Source: Dechloromonas denitrificans
GTDB taxonomy: Bacteria > Pseudomonadota > Gammaproteobacteria > Burkholderiales > Rhodocyclaceae
Assembly (NCBI RefSeq): GCF_001551835.1
Contig: NZ_LODL01000035.1
Coordinates: forward strand, 484,093 to 548,092
Length of the DNA: 64,000 bases
Reading direction: 5' to 3'
Under the pieces are notes generated by a model, which saw only the letters and a program-made list of their open reading frames with translations, made no database searches and was not told the origin of the DNA. The translations under genes and the position numbers were made by a program. Shown here one piece after another: positions 48,341 through 56,602 of this stretch. Each line of letters starts with the position of its first letter. Positions within the stretch are counted from its first letter, which is position 1.

Positions 48341-49467
48341 CTAGCGCGCCAGCTGCCAGCCGCCTTGGCGAATGCTGACCATGACGCGGGCGCGCTGGTC
48401 GAAGCCGAGATGGTCGTTCGGACTCATGTTGAAGACGCCATGCGCCGCCGCGACATTCCGGCTGCCTTCCAGCGCCTCGCGCAGCGCCAGGCGGAATTCG
48501 CGGCTGCCCGGCGCACCCTTCTTCAGCGCCTCGGGGCCGGCGCTGGCGAGCAGCAGGCCGGCATCCCAGGCATAGCCGCCGAAGGCATTGACGCTGCCCT
48601 TGCCGTGCACGGCCTCGTATTTCGCGACATATTCGCTGGCCGATTTCTTGACCGGGTTGTCGGCCGGCAACTGGCCGGCGACCAGCACCGGACCAGTCGG
48701 AAGCACGGTGCCTTCGCAGTCCTTGCCGCAGACGCGCAGGAAATCGTTGTTGGCGACGCCGTGCGTCTGATAGACGATGCCCTTGTAGCCCTTTTCCTTC
48801 AGCGATTTCTGCGGCAGCGCGGCCGGCGTGCCGGCGCCGCCGATCAGCACGGCATCGGGCTTGGCGGCAAGCACTTTGAGGACCTGGCCGGTGACGGTGG
48901 TGTCGGTGCGGTTGAAGCGCTCGTTGCCGACCAGCTTTCGGCCAGCTTCGAGAACTCGTTCCACCAGCCTTCGCCGTAGGCATCGGAAAAGCCGATGTAG
49001 GCCACCGTCTTGACGTTGTTGCTGGTCATGTGCTCAACGATGGCGGTCGCCATGTGGGCATCGTTCTGTGCTGTCTTGAAGACCCATTTGCGCTTGTCGT
49101 CCATCGGTTCGACGATACGGGCCGAGGCGGCCATGGCGATCATCGGCGTCTCGTTCTCGGCGGCGATGTCGATCATCGCCAGCGAGTTGGGCGTCGTCGT
49201 CGAGCCGATGATCAGGTCGACCTTGTGCTCGCTGATCAGCTTGCGGGTGTTCTTGACCGCGGTCGTCGTGTCGGAGGCGTCATCGAGCACGATGTAATTG
49301 ACCTTCTGGCCGGCCATCGTCTTCGGCAGCAGGTCGATGGTGTTCTTTTCCGGAATGCCGAGCGAAGCGGCCGGGCCGGTCGCCGACAGCGTGACGCCGA
49401 CGTTGATGTCGGCGAGGGCTGCGGTCGACAGCGCCCAAAAGGCTATAACCATTCTTGTTTTCTGCAT
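48341..49467 (-). pseudogene. Frameshifted paralogue of the LivK-type binding protein
   Basis: The N-terminal part (from ATG 49467, GGGAGA ribosome site, signal peptide, DINVGVTLSATGPAASLGIP) is in one frame up to NEFSKLAES near 48945; the rest (RKLVGNERFNRTDTTVTG to the stop at 48341) is in another. Comparison with the intact neighbour suggests loss of 7 or 10 bases; the residual CTGGCCGAAAGCTG is what a slip between two GGCCGA copies would leave. All other parts stay similar to livK, so this is a tandem duplicate that broke recently, or a sequencing error. As read it would give a truncated N-terminal peptide of about 207 residues. Confidence 0.85.
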
Positions 49468-49593
49468 TTTGTCTCCCATCGGTGAATCAATTGCACAAAA
49501 GTGAAAACCCTAGTCTTCGATTGCCTTTCCCGCAAGCCGGCCGGTCAACCGGGCGTGATAAAGTCTCTTTTTTTGCGCAAAACAGGTTCTGCC

Positions 49594-50187
49594 ATGTTCT
49601 CAGGAATCATCGCGGCGGTTGGCCGCATCACCCATCTCACCGCCCGCGAAGCCGGTTTCCGCCTGCAAGTCGAAGCCGGAACCCTCGGCCTCGACGACGT
49701 CGCGCTCGGCGACTCGATCGCCCACAACGGCGTCTGCCTGACCGTCGTCGCCAAGGAAGGCAATCACTTCATGGTCGATGTCTCGCCAGAAACCCTGTCC
49801 TGCACCGTCGGCCTCGACGCGCCCGGCCCGGTCAATCTGGAAAAGGCGCTGCGCCTGTCCGATGTCATCGGCGGCCACCTGGTCTCCGGCCATGTCGACG
49901 GCGTCGGCGAGGTGCTGCGTTTCGACCCGGTCGGCGACAACCGCCTGCTCGAAATCCGCGCCCCGAAAGACATTGCCAAGTTCATCGCACGCAAGGGTTC
50001 GGTCACCGTCAACGGCACTAGCCTGACCACCAACGAGGTGGCCGGCGAAATCTTCACCATCAACCTGATCCCCCACACCCTGGAAAACACCACCCTGCAT
50101 CTGCTGCAGGCGGGCTGCCGGGTCAATCTCGAAGTCGACCTGATCGCCCGCTACTGCGAACGCCTGCTGAGCGCCGAGCGCGGCTGA
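49594..50187 (+). CDS. ribE: Riboflavin synthase, alpha subunit
   Basis: A 197-residue enzyme that dismutates two 6,7-dimethyl-8-ribityllumazine molecules to riboflavin. The start ATG at 49594 gives MFSGIIAAVGRI, the invariant N-terminus. Two lumazine-binding repeats are visible (VALGDSIAHNGVCLTVV with HFMVDVSPETL; and GSVTVNGTSLT with FTINLIPHTLENTTL), plus SDVIGGHLVSGHVDGVG. No FMN riboswitch is visible upstream. It is followed by the ssrA promoter. Confidence 0.97.
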   Translation: MFSGIIAAVGRITHLTAREAGFRLQVEAGTLGLDDVALGDSIAHNGVCLTVVAKEGNHFMVDVSPETLSCTVGLDAPGPVNLEKALRLSDVIGGHLVSGHVDGVGEVLRFDPVGDNRLLEIRAPKDIAKFIARKGSVTVNGTSLTTNEVAGEIFTINLIPHTLENTTLHLLQAGCRVNLEVDLIARYCERLLSAERG

Positions 50188-50224
50188 GGGTTACAAACAG
50201 TAACCATTTGTTTGCCGGCAAATC

Positions 50225-50253
50225 TTGTAAAACCGGCCACCCGCCCCCATAAT
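50225..50253 (+). promoter_or_regulatory. Sigma-70 promoter of the permuted ssrA
   Basis: TTGTAA (50225-50230) and CATAAT (50248-50253) are spaced 17 bp apart. Transcription should begin near 50260, just before the acceptor segment of the tmRNA, as expected if the acceptor piece is made first. Confidence 0.7.
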
Positions 50254-50259
50254 TCGATG

Positions 50260-50534
50260 CATGGTTGTAACTCCGGCGAGCTGGAGACGTTCTGGACAGG
50301 GGTTCGACTCCCCTCATCTCCACCTAAGCGCATCGCGGTGCGTTTAGATGGGGGTGTACCGGTTTCGACAGGGCGGGTGAAGGTGAGCAGGCAACTCGTC
50401 AGGCGATCGACGTTAATGAAGCAAATTCATAAATGCCAATGATGAGCATTTCGCTATTGCCGCCTAAAAACGGCTAGCCGGGGCTGCTAGAGCCTTGTTA
50501 CCAAAGATAGCCGGCGGGGACTTCGGTCCCCGTC
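50260..50534 (+). ncRNA. ssrA: Two-piece (circularly permuted) transfer-messenger RNA, ssrA
   Basis: The 3' tRNA-like half comes first in the DNA: T stem-loop AGGGG-TTCGACT-CCCCT (50298-50314), acceptor strand CATCTCC (50315-50321), discriminator A and CC (50322-50324). A 25-base spacer with its own hairpin (TAAGCGCA/TGCGTTTA) separates it from the 5' half, GGGGGTG at 50350-50356, which pairs with CATCTCC and gives the G3-U70 pair that alanyl-tRNA synthetase needs. Next comes TACCGGTTTCGACAGGG, then the tag frame, then a UUCG-capped 9-bp stem (50513-50534). This is the permuted form known in a betaproteobacterial lineage; the spacer is removed to leave two pieces. The 5' end and the 3' end of the coding piece are estimates. 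It rescues stalled ribosomes together with SmpB. Confidence 0.93.
50435..50467 (+). other. tmRNA tag reading frame
   Basis: From the resume codon GCC at 50435 the frame reads Ala-Asn-Asp-Glu-His-Phe-Ala-Ile-Ala-Ala then TAA at 50465-50467. The ANDE start and the Ala-Ala end are standard for proteobacterial degradation tags recognised by ClpXP. Confidence 0.93.
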
Positions 50535-50572
50535 GTCAATTCCGGCGCCGGGTTTGCGCCGGCCACGGACTG

Positions 50573-50582
50573 CCCCCCCCCC
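50573..50582 (+). repeat. Ten-C homopolymer
   Basis: A run of ten C residues lies in the 200-bp gap between ssrA and tonB. Length of such tracts can vary by slippage, but this one is 152 bp upstream of the tonB start and not in a gene. Nothing else is evident in this gap except AT-rich sequence just before tonB. Confidence 0.9.
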
Positions 50583-50734
50583 GCTGATTTCACAGTTGCC
50601 AGCCTTGCCGTGGCGACGCGCTCCCCTGTGACAATTTGCCGCATCGGCAGCGCCGTCCGGATCAAATAGAATTCGCGCACTCCAAAACATTGTTTTTAAA
50701 GTGTTTTTGATCTCCGTCAATATTAGGGAATGCT

Positions 50735-51406
50735 GTGGTTTCTGCCGTGCTGCCGCCTCTGGATTGTTCCGAAGTTCCGCCGTCGACATTCGAGCGCCTG
50801 GCGCACCTGAGTCTGGTCGTCGGGCTGCATCTTCTATTGGGCTACGCGGCGCTCTATCTGTCGGTCAAGAACGAGTTGATCCAGTTGCCGTCGAGCATCA
50901 GCGTCCGGCTGCTGCCGATGATCGAGGAAAAAAAGCTCGAACCGGCCAAGCCCCTGCCGCCACCGAAGCCGCTGCCGCCAGCCCGCCGGCCGCCGGTGGC
51001 GCAACCGCAGCCGGTCCTGGCCGTGGCCAGCACGGCACCGGCCAGCAGCAGCTTTGCCGTGCCGCCGCAGCCGCCGGCACCGCCCGTCCAGCCGATCGCC
51101 GCCGCCCCGGCGCCGGTGGCGACGTTGGTCGCGGCCCGCTTCGACGCCGATTACCTGCATAACCCGAAACCGGTCTACCCGGCGATGTCCCGGCGCAATG
51201 GCGAGGAAGGCAAGGTCCTGTTGAAAGTCCGGGTCAGCGCCCAAGGCACGGCGCTCGATGTGGCACTCGCCAAGTCGAGCGGCTTTGCCCGGCTCGACGG
51301 GGCTGCCGCCGAGGCCGTCACGCGCTGGCGTTTCGTGCCGGCGCGGCGGGGTGAGGAAGCCGTTGAATCTTCGGTGGTCGTCCCGATCACCTTTGCACTT
51401 GATTGA
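50735..51406 (+). CDS. tonB: TonB-family energy transducer
   Basis: A 223-residue protein. One N-terminal membrane anchor (LSLVVGLHLLLGYAALYLSV), a Pro-rich periplasmic spacer (about 65-140, PLPPPKPLPPARRPPVAQP), then the C-terminal TonB domain with KPVYPAMSRRNGEEGKVLLK, SSGFARLDGAAAEAV and RWRFVPARRG. The start is a GTG at 50735 after AGGGA. It is the first gene of a tonB-exbB-exbD-receptor module, so it probably serves the receptor at 52601. Confidence 0.9.
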   Translation: MVSAVLPPLDCSEVPPSTFERLAHLSLVVGLHLLLGYAALYLSVKNELIQLPSSISVRLLPMIEEKKLEPAKPLPPPKPLPPARRPPVAQPQPVLAVASTAPASSSFAVPPQPPAPPVQPIAAAPAPVATLVAARFDADYLHNPKPVYPAMSRRNGEEGKVLLKVRVSAQGTALDVALAKSSGFARLDGAAAEAVTRWRFVPARRGEEAVESSVVVPITFALD

Positions 51407-51423
51407 GTAAGGAAAGGGAAAAC

Positions 51424-52158
51424 ATGCAATCGCAAATGGGCATCGCCCACTTCTGGAGCCAGGGCGACCTGGTGACCCATAGCACCGCCTTCATTCTGGC
51501 CCTGCTTTCGCTGGCTTCGTGGACGGTGATCCTGAGCAAGCTGATGTCGGCCTGGCGGGCCTCGCGTTCGCAGGAGCGGGCGCTGAACAGTTTCTGGAGC
51601 GCCAATTCGCTGCCCGAGGCGCTCGAAGCGCTGCGCCGCGACGACCCGTCGGGCATCTTCGCCGGCCTGGCGCTGACCGGCGCCCATTCGGCGCAGGCCC
51701 ACCAGCAGAACGCGGCGCGCGGCATCGGGGCCGGCGTCAATGCCAGCGAGTTCGTCACCCGCTCGATGCGTTCGCATATCGTCAATACCCAGGCCCGCAT
51801 CGAGCGCGGCCAGACTTTTCTCGCCTCGGTCGGCTCGACGGCGCCTTTCATTGGCCTGTTCGGCACGGTCTGGGGCATCTATCACGCGCTGGTCGGTCTC
51901 TCCGGCGCCACCCAGGTTGTCCTCGACAAGGTGGCCGGCCCGGTCGGCGAGGCGCTGATCATGACCGCGGCCGGCCTCTTCGTCGCCATCCCGGCCGTGC
52001 TCGCCTACAACGCCTTCACCCGTGCCAACCGCCTGGTCGCTGTCCAACTGGACGGTTTCGCCCACGACCTGCACGCCTACCTGACGACCGGCGTCCGCGT
52101 CGGTGGCAGCGTCAATCTGGTCGATATCGGCGCCGCCCGCGCCAGTCGGCAGGGTTGA
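51424..52158 (+). CDS. exbB: ExbB proton-channel family protein
   Basis: A 244-residue inner-membrane protein with three membrane helices: [20 protein letters not shown] near the N-terminus, then after a cytoplasmic loop ([20 protein letters not shown]) [20 protein letters not shown] and [20 protein letters not shown]. These are the signature segments of ExbB/TolQ/MotA. AAGGAAAGGGA precedes the ATG. It lies 17 bp after tonB and 2 bp before exbD. Confidence 0.94.
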   Translation: MQSQMGIAHFWSQGDLVTHSTAFILALLSLASWTVILSKLMSAWRASRSQERALNSFWSANSLPEALEALRRDDPSGIFAGLALTGAHSAQAHQQNAARGIGAGVNASEFVTRSMRSHIVNTQARIERGQTFLASVGSTAPFIGLFGTVWGIYHALVGLSGATQVVLDKVAGPVGEALIMTAAGLFVAIPAVLAYNAFTRANRLVAVQLDGFAHDLHAYLTTGVRVGGSVNLVDIGAARASRQG

Positions 52159-52160
52159 TC

Positions 52161-52571
52161 ATGGCCTTCGGCAGCTTTGACGAAGGCGGCAGCGGCCAGC
52201 CGATGGCCGAAATCAACACGACGCCGCTGGTCGATGTGATGCTGGTGCTGCTGGTCATCTTCATCATCACCGCACCCCTCTTTCACCAGGCAGTGCCGAT
52301 CGACCTGCCGCAGGTCAGCGCCAGCAAGCTCGACGACAAGCCGGAAGTGATCCAGCTGGCGATCGATGGCGACGGGGGGCTCTTCTGGAACGGCGAGGCC
52401 ATCCCGCGTGACGGGCTGGATGCCCGCTTTGCCGCGGCCAGCGCCCGTCAGCCGGAACTGCATCTGCGGGCCGACCGCAAGGTGGCCTACGAAAAGGTGG
52501 CCGATGTGATGGCCGCGGCGCAACGGGCCAGCATTGTCAAGATCGCTTTCCTGACCCAACCCAATTCCTGA
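52161..52571 (+). CDS. exbD: ExbD biopolymer transport protein
   Basis: A 136-residue protein with one N-terminal helix carrying the proton-binding Asp ([20 protein letters not shown]) and a periplasmic domain ending in [20 protein letters not shown]. Length and motifs fit ExbD. It completes the TonB-ExbB-ExbD motor and lies 29 bp before the receptor gene. Confidence 0.95.
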   Translation: MAFGSFDEGGSGQPMAEINTTPLVDVMLVLLVIFIITAPLFHQAVPIDLPQVSASKLDDKPEVIQLAIDGDGGLFWNGEAIPRDGLDARFAAASARQPELHLRADRKVAYEKVADVMAAAQRASIVKIAFLTQPNS

Positions 52572-52600
52572 TTCCTGATTCCGATTGCCGAGACAAACCG

Positions 52601-54844
52601 ATGAAACACCCGCGCCCCAAGCCGCTCGCGCTGGCGATTGCCGCCCTGATTACTTCCGGTCAGTTGCTGGCGGCCGACGATGAAGATGCCAAGCAGCTGT
52701 CCGAAATGACGGTGCGCCAGAGCCGGCCGAGCGCCGTCGTCCAGAACCCTTCGCCGCAGGCCGAAGTGACCGGCGAACAGGCGCGCAACATGAACGTCGT
52801 CAATACTGAGGACGTCGTCAAATACATGCCCAGCCTGCAGATCCGCAAGCGCTACGTCGGCGACCGCAATGCGATCATCGCGGCGCGCACCACCGGCACC
52901 GTGCAGAGCGCCCGTTCGCTGGTCTATGCCGACGGCCTGCTGCTCTCCAACCTGCTCGGCAATAGCTACGCCTACCCGGCGCGCTGGAACCTGGTCGGCA
53001 GCGAGGAGATCGATACGGTCAACGTGCTGTACGGGCCGTTTTCCGCGCTGCTGCCGGGCAATTCGGCGGGGGCGACGATCCTGATGACGACGCGGCAGCC
53101 GGAAGGGGCCGAGGCGCATGTCCGGACCCAGATGTTCTCGTCCAATTTCAAGCTCTACAACACCGACATGACGGCGCACGGCCATCAGGAGCAGGGCAGC
53201 GGCGCCGTGCGCTACGGCAAGCTGAGCATTTCGGCGATGGCCAACCATCTCGACAGCTACGGCCAGCCGATGAGCTTTGCCACGGCGACCCCGGTGACTG
53301 GCGGTTCGGGCGGGACACCGGTCAGCGGCGCGGTGATCGACAGCGACCCGACCGGCGCCCGCCGCGTCATCGTCGGCGCCTACGGCATGGACCACACCAT
53401 CCAGGACGTCGGCAAGGTTCGCCTGGCCTATGACTTCGCGCCGGGTACCCGGCTCGCCTTTACCTTCGGCGAATGGCGCAACGATTCGACCAGCCGCCAG
53501 GACAGCTACCTGAAGAATGCCGCCGGCCAGACGGTGAGCAGTGGCACGGTGCTGATCAACGGCCAGCGCTATACGCTGACCGCCGGCAATTTCGCGCCGT
53601 CGCGCAGCGATACGGTGAACCGCCTGTACGGCCTGACTTTCGATAGCCGACTGGCCGACGACTGGCGCTTCGAAAGCGCCTTCTCGGTGTACCAGACACC
53701 GACCGACCTGACGCGGACGGCAAACACGGCCAGTTCGAGCGCCGGTTCGCTGGCCTATAACGACGGTTCCGGCTGGAACAACGCCGACCTGCGCCTGATC
53801 TGGAAGCCGAGCGGCAGCGGCCACGCAGTGACGGCCGGCTTCCATCAGGATGCCTACCGCTACGACTACAGCAAGTACAACGCCAGCAACTGGCTGAACG
53901 AGGCCAGCCGGACGACGCTGAGCAACCGCAACGAGGGGCGGACGCAGACGCAGGCCTTCTATCTGCAGGACGAATGGAAATTTGCCCAAAACTGGACGTT
54001 GACCGCCGGCGTGCGCCAGGAATCCTGGCAGGCCACCGATGGCCGGATCTATACCCCGGCCCTGGGCAACAACAGCTTCAACGACCGCGAAGAAAGCGGC
54101 ACCTCGCCCAAGCTCAGCCTGGCCTGGCAGGCGACCGCCGACTGGACGCTGCGCGCCTCGCTCGGCAAGGCCTACCGCTTCCCGACCGTGACCGAACTGT
54201 TCCAGACCGAAACCACCGGCTCGACGACCCGGATCAGCGACCCCAACCTGAAGCCGGAAAAGGTCTTCGCCAAGGATCTGAGCGCCGAGGGGGCGGTCGG
54301 CCAGGGCATCCTGCGCCTGTCGCTGTTCGAGGAAGTGGTCGAGGATGCGCTGTACAGCTTCACCGACTACAGCAACACGACGCGCAACCAGAATATCGAC
54401 AAGCTGCGCGCCCGCGGCACCGAAGCCGCCTACACGGCACCCGAGGTGCTGCGCGGCCTCGACCTGACGGCCAGCCTGACCTACGTCCATTCACGCGTCC
54501 TGGAAAACCAGCTCAATCCGGCAATGGTCGGCAAATGGATGGTCCGCGTCCCGGACTGGCGGGCCTCGCTGCTGGCGATCTATCGCTTCAACGAGCAATG
54601 GACCGGCTCGCTCGGCTACAAGTACAGCGGCCGCCAGTACAACAACCCGGACAATTCCGACCAGTGGCCCGATACCTACGGCGGCAACAGCAAGTTCTCC
54701 ACCTTCGATGCCAAGGTCTCCTACCGGCTGGCCAAGCAGGCCGCCGTCGCCTTCGGCGTCGATAACCTGACCAACGAAAAATACTATGCCTTCCACCCCT
54801 ACCCGCAGCGCACCTTCCATGGCGAAGTCCGTGTCGATTTCTAG
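52601..54844 (+). CDS. TonB-dependent outer membrane receptor, substrate unknown
   Basis: A 747-residue receptor. Signal peptide LALAIAALITSGQLLA, a TonB-box-like LSEMTV, plug domain with VVKYMPSLQIRKRYVGDRNA, YGPFSALLPGNSAGATI, then a beta-barrel ending in the C-terminal Phe (FHGEVRVDF). The IRKRYVGDRNAIIAARTTG and SARSLVYADGLLLSNLLGNS stretches define a subgroup without an assigned ligand that I can recall. Its own TonB-ExbB-ExbD precede it and a propeller protein and a thioredoxin-like protein follow, the first of them overlapping the receptor stop by 26 bp. Metal or metallophore uptake is plausible but not shown. Confidence 0.9.
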   Translation: MKHPRPKPLALAIAALITSGQLLAADDEDAKQLSEMTVRQSRPSAVVQNPSPQAEVTGEQARNMNVVNTEDVVKYMPSLQIRKRYVGDRNAIIAARTTGTVQSARSLVYADGLLLSNLLGNSYAYPARWNLVGSEEIDTVNVLYGPFSALLPGNSAGATILMTTRQPEGAEAHVRTQMFSSNFKLYNTDMTAHGHQEQGSGAVRYGKLSISAMANHLDSYGQPMSFATATPVTGGSGGTPVSGAVIDSDPTGARRVIVGAYGMDHTIQDVGKVRLAYDFAPGTRLAFTFGEWRNDSTSRQDSYLKNAAGQTVSSGTVLINGQRYTLTAGNFAPSRSDTVNRLYGLTFDSRLADDWRFESAFSVYQTPTDLTRTANTASSSAGSLAYNDGSGWNNADLRLIWKPSGSGHAVTAGFHQDAYRYDYSKYNASNWLNEASRTTLSNRNEGRTQTQAFYLQDEWKFAQNWTLTAGVRQESWQATDGRIYTPALGNNSFNDREESGTSPKLSLAWQATADWTLRASLGKAYRFPTVTELFQTETTGSTTRISDPNLKPEKVFAKDLSAEGAVGQGILRLSLFEEVVEDALYSFTDYSNTTRNQNIDKLRARGTEAAYTAPEVLRGLDLTASLTYVHSRVLENQLNPAMVGKWMVRVPDWRASLLAIYRFNEQWTGSLGYKYSGRQYNNPDNSDQWPDTYGGNSKFSTFDAKVSYRLAKQAAVAFGVDNLTNEKYYAFHPYPQRTFHGEVRVDF

Positions 54845-56021
54845 GCTGCTCGCTGCCGGGCTGCTGCTCGCTCTGGCCGGGGCCGGCGCGCTGGCGGCGG
54901 ACGGCATGCCGGGCATGGCCAAGGCCAAGGCCGCCAAGCAGGAACTCGGCGCCTCGGCCATTTTCACGCCGGACGGCAGCCTGCTGGTCGCCGCCAAGCA
55001 GGGCGAGCACGTCATGCTCTACCGTAGTCGCGACGAGGGCCAGAACTGGTCGGCGCCGGCTGCGGTCAACGCCCGGCCGGAGCCCATTTCCGCCGACGGC
55101 GAGAATCGCCCGAAGCTCGCCTTCGCGGCCGATGGCGGCTTGCTGGTGTCCTGGACGCGGCCGCTCGGCAAACCGTACAGCGGCGCCATCCGGCTGGCCC
55201 GGGCCGACGACGGCCAGAACTTCGCGGCGCCGCTCACCGTACACAAGGACCCGGCCGAAATCACCCACCGTTTCGAATCGCTGCTGACGACGCCGGACAA
55301 CAAGGTCATCGTCGCCTGGATCGACAAGCGCGACCTCGAAGCGGCCAAGGCTGGCAAGAGCACCTACCGCGGTGCCGCCATCTACAGCGCCGTGTCGACC
55401 GACGGCGGGCGCAGCTTCCAGGCCGAGCGCAAGCTGGCCGACCATTCCTGCGAGTGCTGCCGGATTACCAGTGCGCTGGACCATGACGGCACGCCGCTCT
55501 TCATGTGGCGCCACGTCTATGCCCCGAACGAGCGCGATCATGCGCTGGCCCGCCTGGCGGCTGACGGCACGCCGGCCAGCGTGCAGCGCGCCACCTTCGA
55601 CCGCTGGAAGGTCGATGGCTGCCCGCATCACGGCCCGTCGCTGGTCGTTGATGAGGCCGGTGTCCGCCATGCCGTCTGGTTCAACCAGAAGGACGGTGAA
55701 GGCCGGGTCTTCTACGGTCGACTGTTGCCCGGGGCCGAAATCCGCGTCGAAGCTCAGCGGCCGGTCGGCGGGCCGCGCGCCGCGCATGCCGATCTGGCGA
55801 CGGCGGGCGGCAAGCTGGCCATCGTCTGGAAAGAGTTCGATGGCGAACGGACCCAGTTGCGCGGCCTGCTTTCCGGCGACGGCGGCCAGCGTTTCGACGA
55901 ACTCCAGCTCGCCGCCACCGAAGGCGCCTCCGACCAGCCACGCCTCATCCAGCGCCAGGACAAGCTGTACGCTTTCTGGCACACCGAGAAGGAAGGCTTC
56001 CGCGTGCTGGTGCTGCCATGA
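54819..56021 (+). CDS. Exported BNR/sialidase-like beta-propeller with CECC and CPHH motifs
   Basis: A 400-residue secreted protein. I chose the ATG at 54819 because it gives a normal signal peptide (SRLLAAGLLLALAGAGALAA). Repeats such as YRSRDEGQNWSAP and YSAVSTDGGRSFQAE are Asp-box/BNR blades of a six-bladed propeller. Two unusual clusters, CECC at 211-214 and CPHH at 268-271, could bind a metal. Sialidase catalytic residues (Arg triad, Tyr/Glu pair) are not evident, so sialidase activity is unlikely. Overlaps the receptor gene by 26 bp and the thioredoxin-like gene by 4 bp: a tight unit. Function unknown. Confidence 0.75.
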   Translation: MAKSVSISRLLAAGLLLALAGAGALAADGMPGMAKAKAAKQELGASAIFTPDGSLLVAAKQGEHVMLYRSRDEGQNWSAPAAVNARPEPISADGENRPKLAFAADGGLLVSWTRPLGKPYSGAIRLARADDGQNFAAPLTVHKDPAEITHRFESLLTTPDNKVIVAWIDKRDLEAAKAGKSTYRGAAIYSAVSTDGGRSFQAERKLADHSCECCRITSALDHDGTPLFMWRHVYAPNERDHALARLAADGTPASVQRATFDRWKVDGCPHHGPSLVVDEAGVRHAVWFNQKDGEGRVFYGRLLPGAEIRVEAQRPVGGPRAAHADLATAGGKLAIVWKEFDGERTQLRGLLSGDGGQRFDELQLAATEGASDQPRLIQRQDKLYAFWHTEKEGFRVLVLP

Positions 56022-56485
56022 GCCGCCGCCTGCTCGCCGGGCTGGCCCTGGCCCTGGCCGTCATGCCCTTGCTGGCGGCCGGATTCACTCCGCTCGATCG
56101 GGCCGCCGCCCGGCAACTGACCGAGGCCGGCAGCTATCGGCAGCCGACCGTCGTCGCACTGTGGTCGGCCGACTGCAGTCACTGCAAGAAAAACCTGCAA
56201 CTGCTCGCCGGCCTGGTCAAACGCAACAAGCAGTTGCGGGTCATCACCGTCGCCGCGGAAGTGGCCGAGGCCGGCCATGTCCCGTTGCTCGACCGCTACG
56301 CCTTGCCCGGGCCGCGCTATGCCTATGGCAGCGACAGCCCGGAGGCGATTGCCTACGCCATCGACCCGAGCTGGGCCGGCGAGTTGCCGCGGACGTTTCT
56401 GTTCGACGGGGCCGGCGGCAAGGCAAAACTGTCCGGCGTCCTCGACCAGCCGACCATCGAAAAGGCCACCGGCTTGCGTTTCTGA
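56018..56485 (+). CDS. Exported thioredoxin-like (TlpA/ResA type) protein
   Basis: A 155-residue protein with a signal peptide (LLAGLALALAVMPLLAAG) and the active site CSHC (Cys53, Cys56) in LWSADCSHCKKNL. The remainder, with a cis-Pro region in ELPRTFLFD, fits a short thioredoxin fold. It would be periplasmic and could reduce or make the thiols of the preceding CECC protein. Overlaps that gene by 4 bp. Confidence 0.82.
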   Translation: MSRRLLAGLALALAVMPLLAAGFTPLDRAAARQLTEAGSYRQPTVVALWSADCSHCKKNLQLLAGLVKRNKQLRVITVAAEVAEAGHVPLLDRYALPGPRYAYGSDSPEAIAYAIDPSWAGELPRTFLFDGAGGKAKLSGVLDQPTIEKATGLRF

Positions 56486-56602
56486 TCCGCGCCGTTCCCG
56501 GATGGCATCTCAAAGCTCTTCTGGCACAAGCATCTTGCCGCCCTGAGCCGGGGCTTTCCGTGTAATCTTCGATCCTTACTTTGGTACTAGCCCAAAAAGA
56601 TA

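Noticed and set aside
49468-49593. FMN riboswitch before riboflavin synthase
   Set aside because: The 126-bp leader lacks the conserved RFN elements and is too short for the usual structure.
50281-50324. A conventional tRNA gene suggested by a T-arm and acceptor end
   Set aside because: There is no anticodon or D arm upstream, and the acceptor strand pairs with GGGGGTG at 50350, so it is the acceptor half of the permuted tmRNA.
50573-50582. Phase-variable poly-C switch for tonB
   Set aside because: The tract is outside any gene and 152 bp from the start codon, with no promoter elements recognisably spaced by it.
52487-54490. A 667-residue minus-strand open frame
   Set aside because: Opposite the TonB-dependent receptor, no signal peptide or domain; shadow frame.
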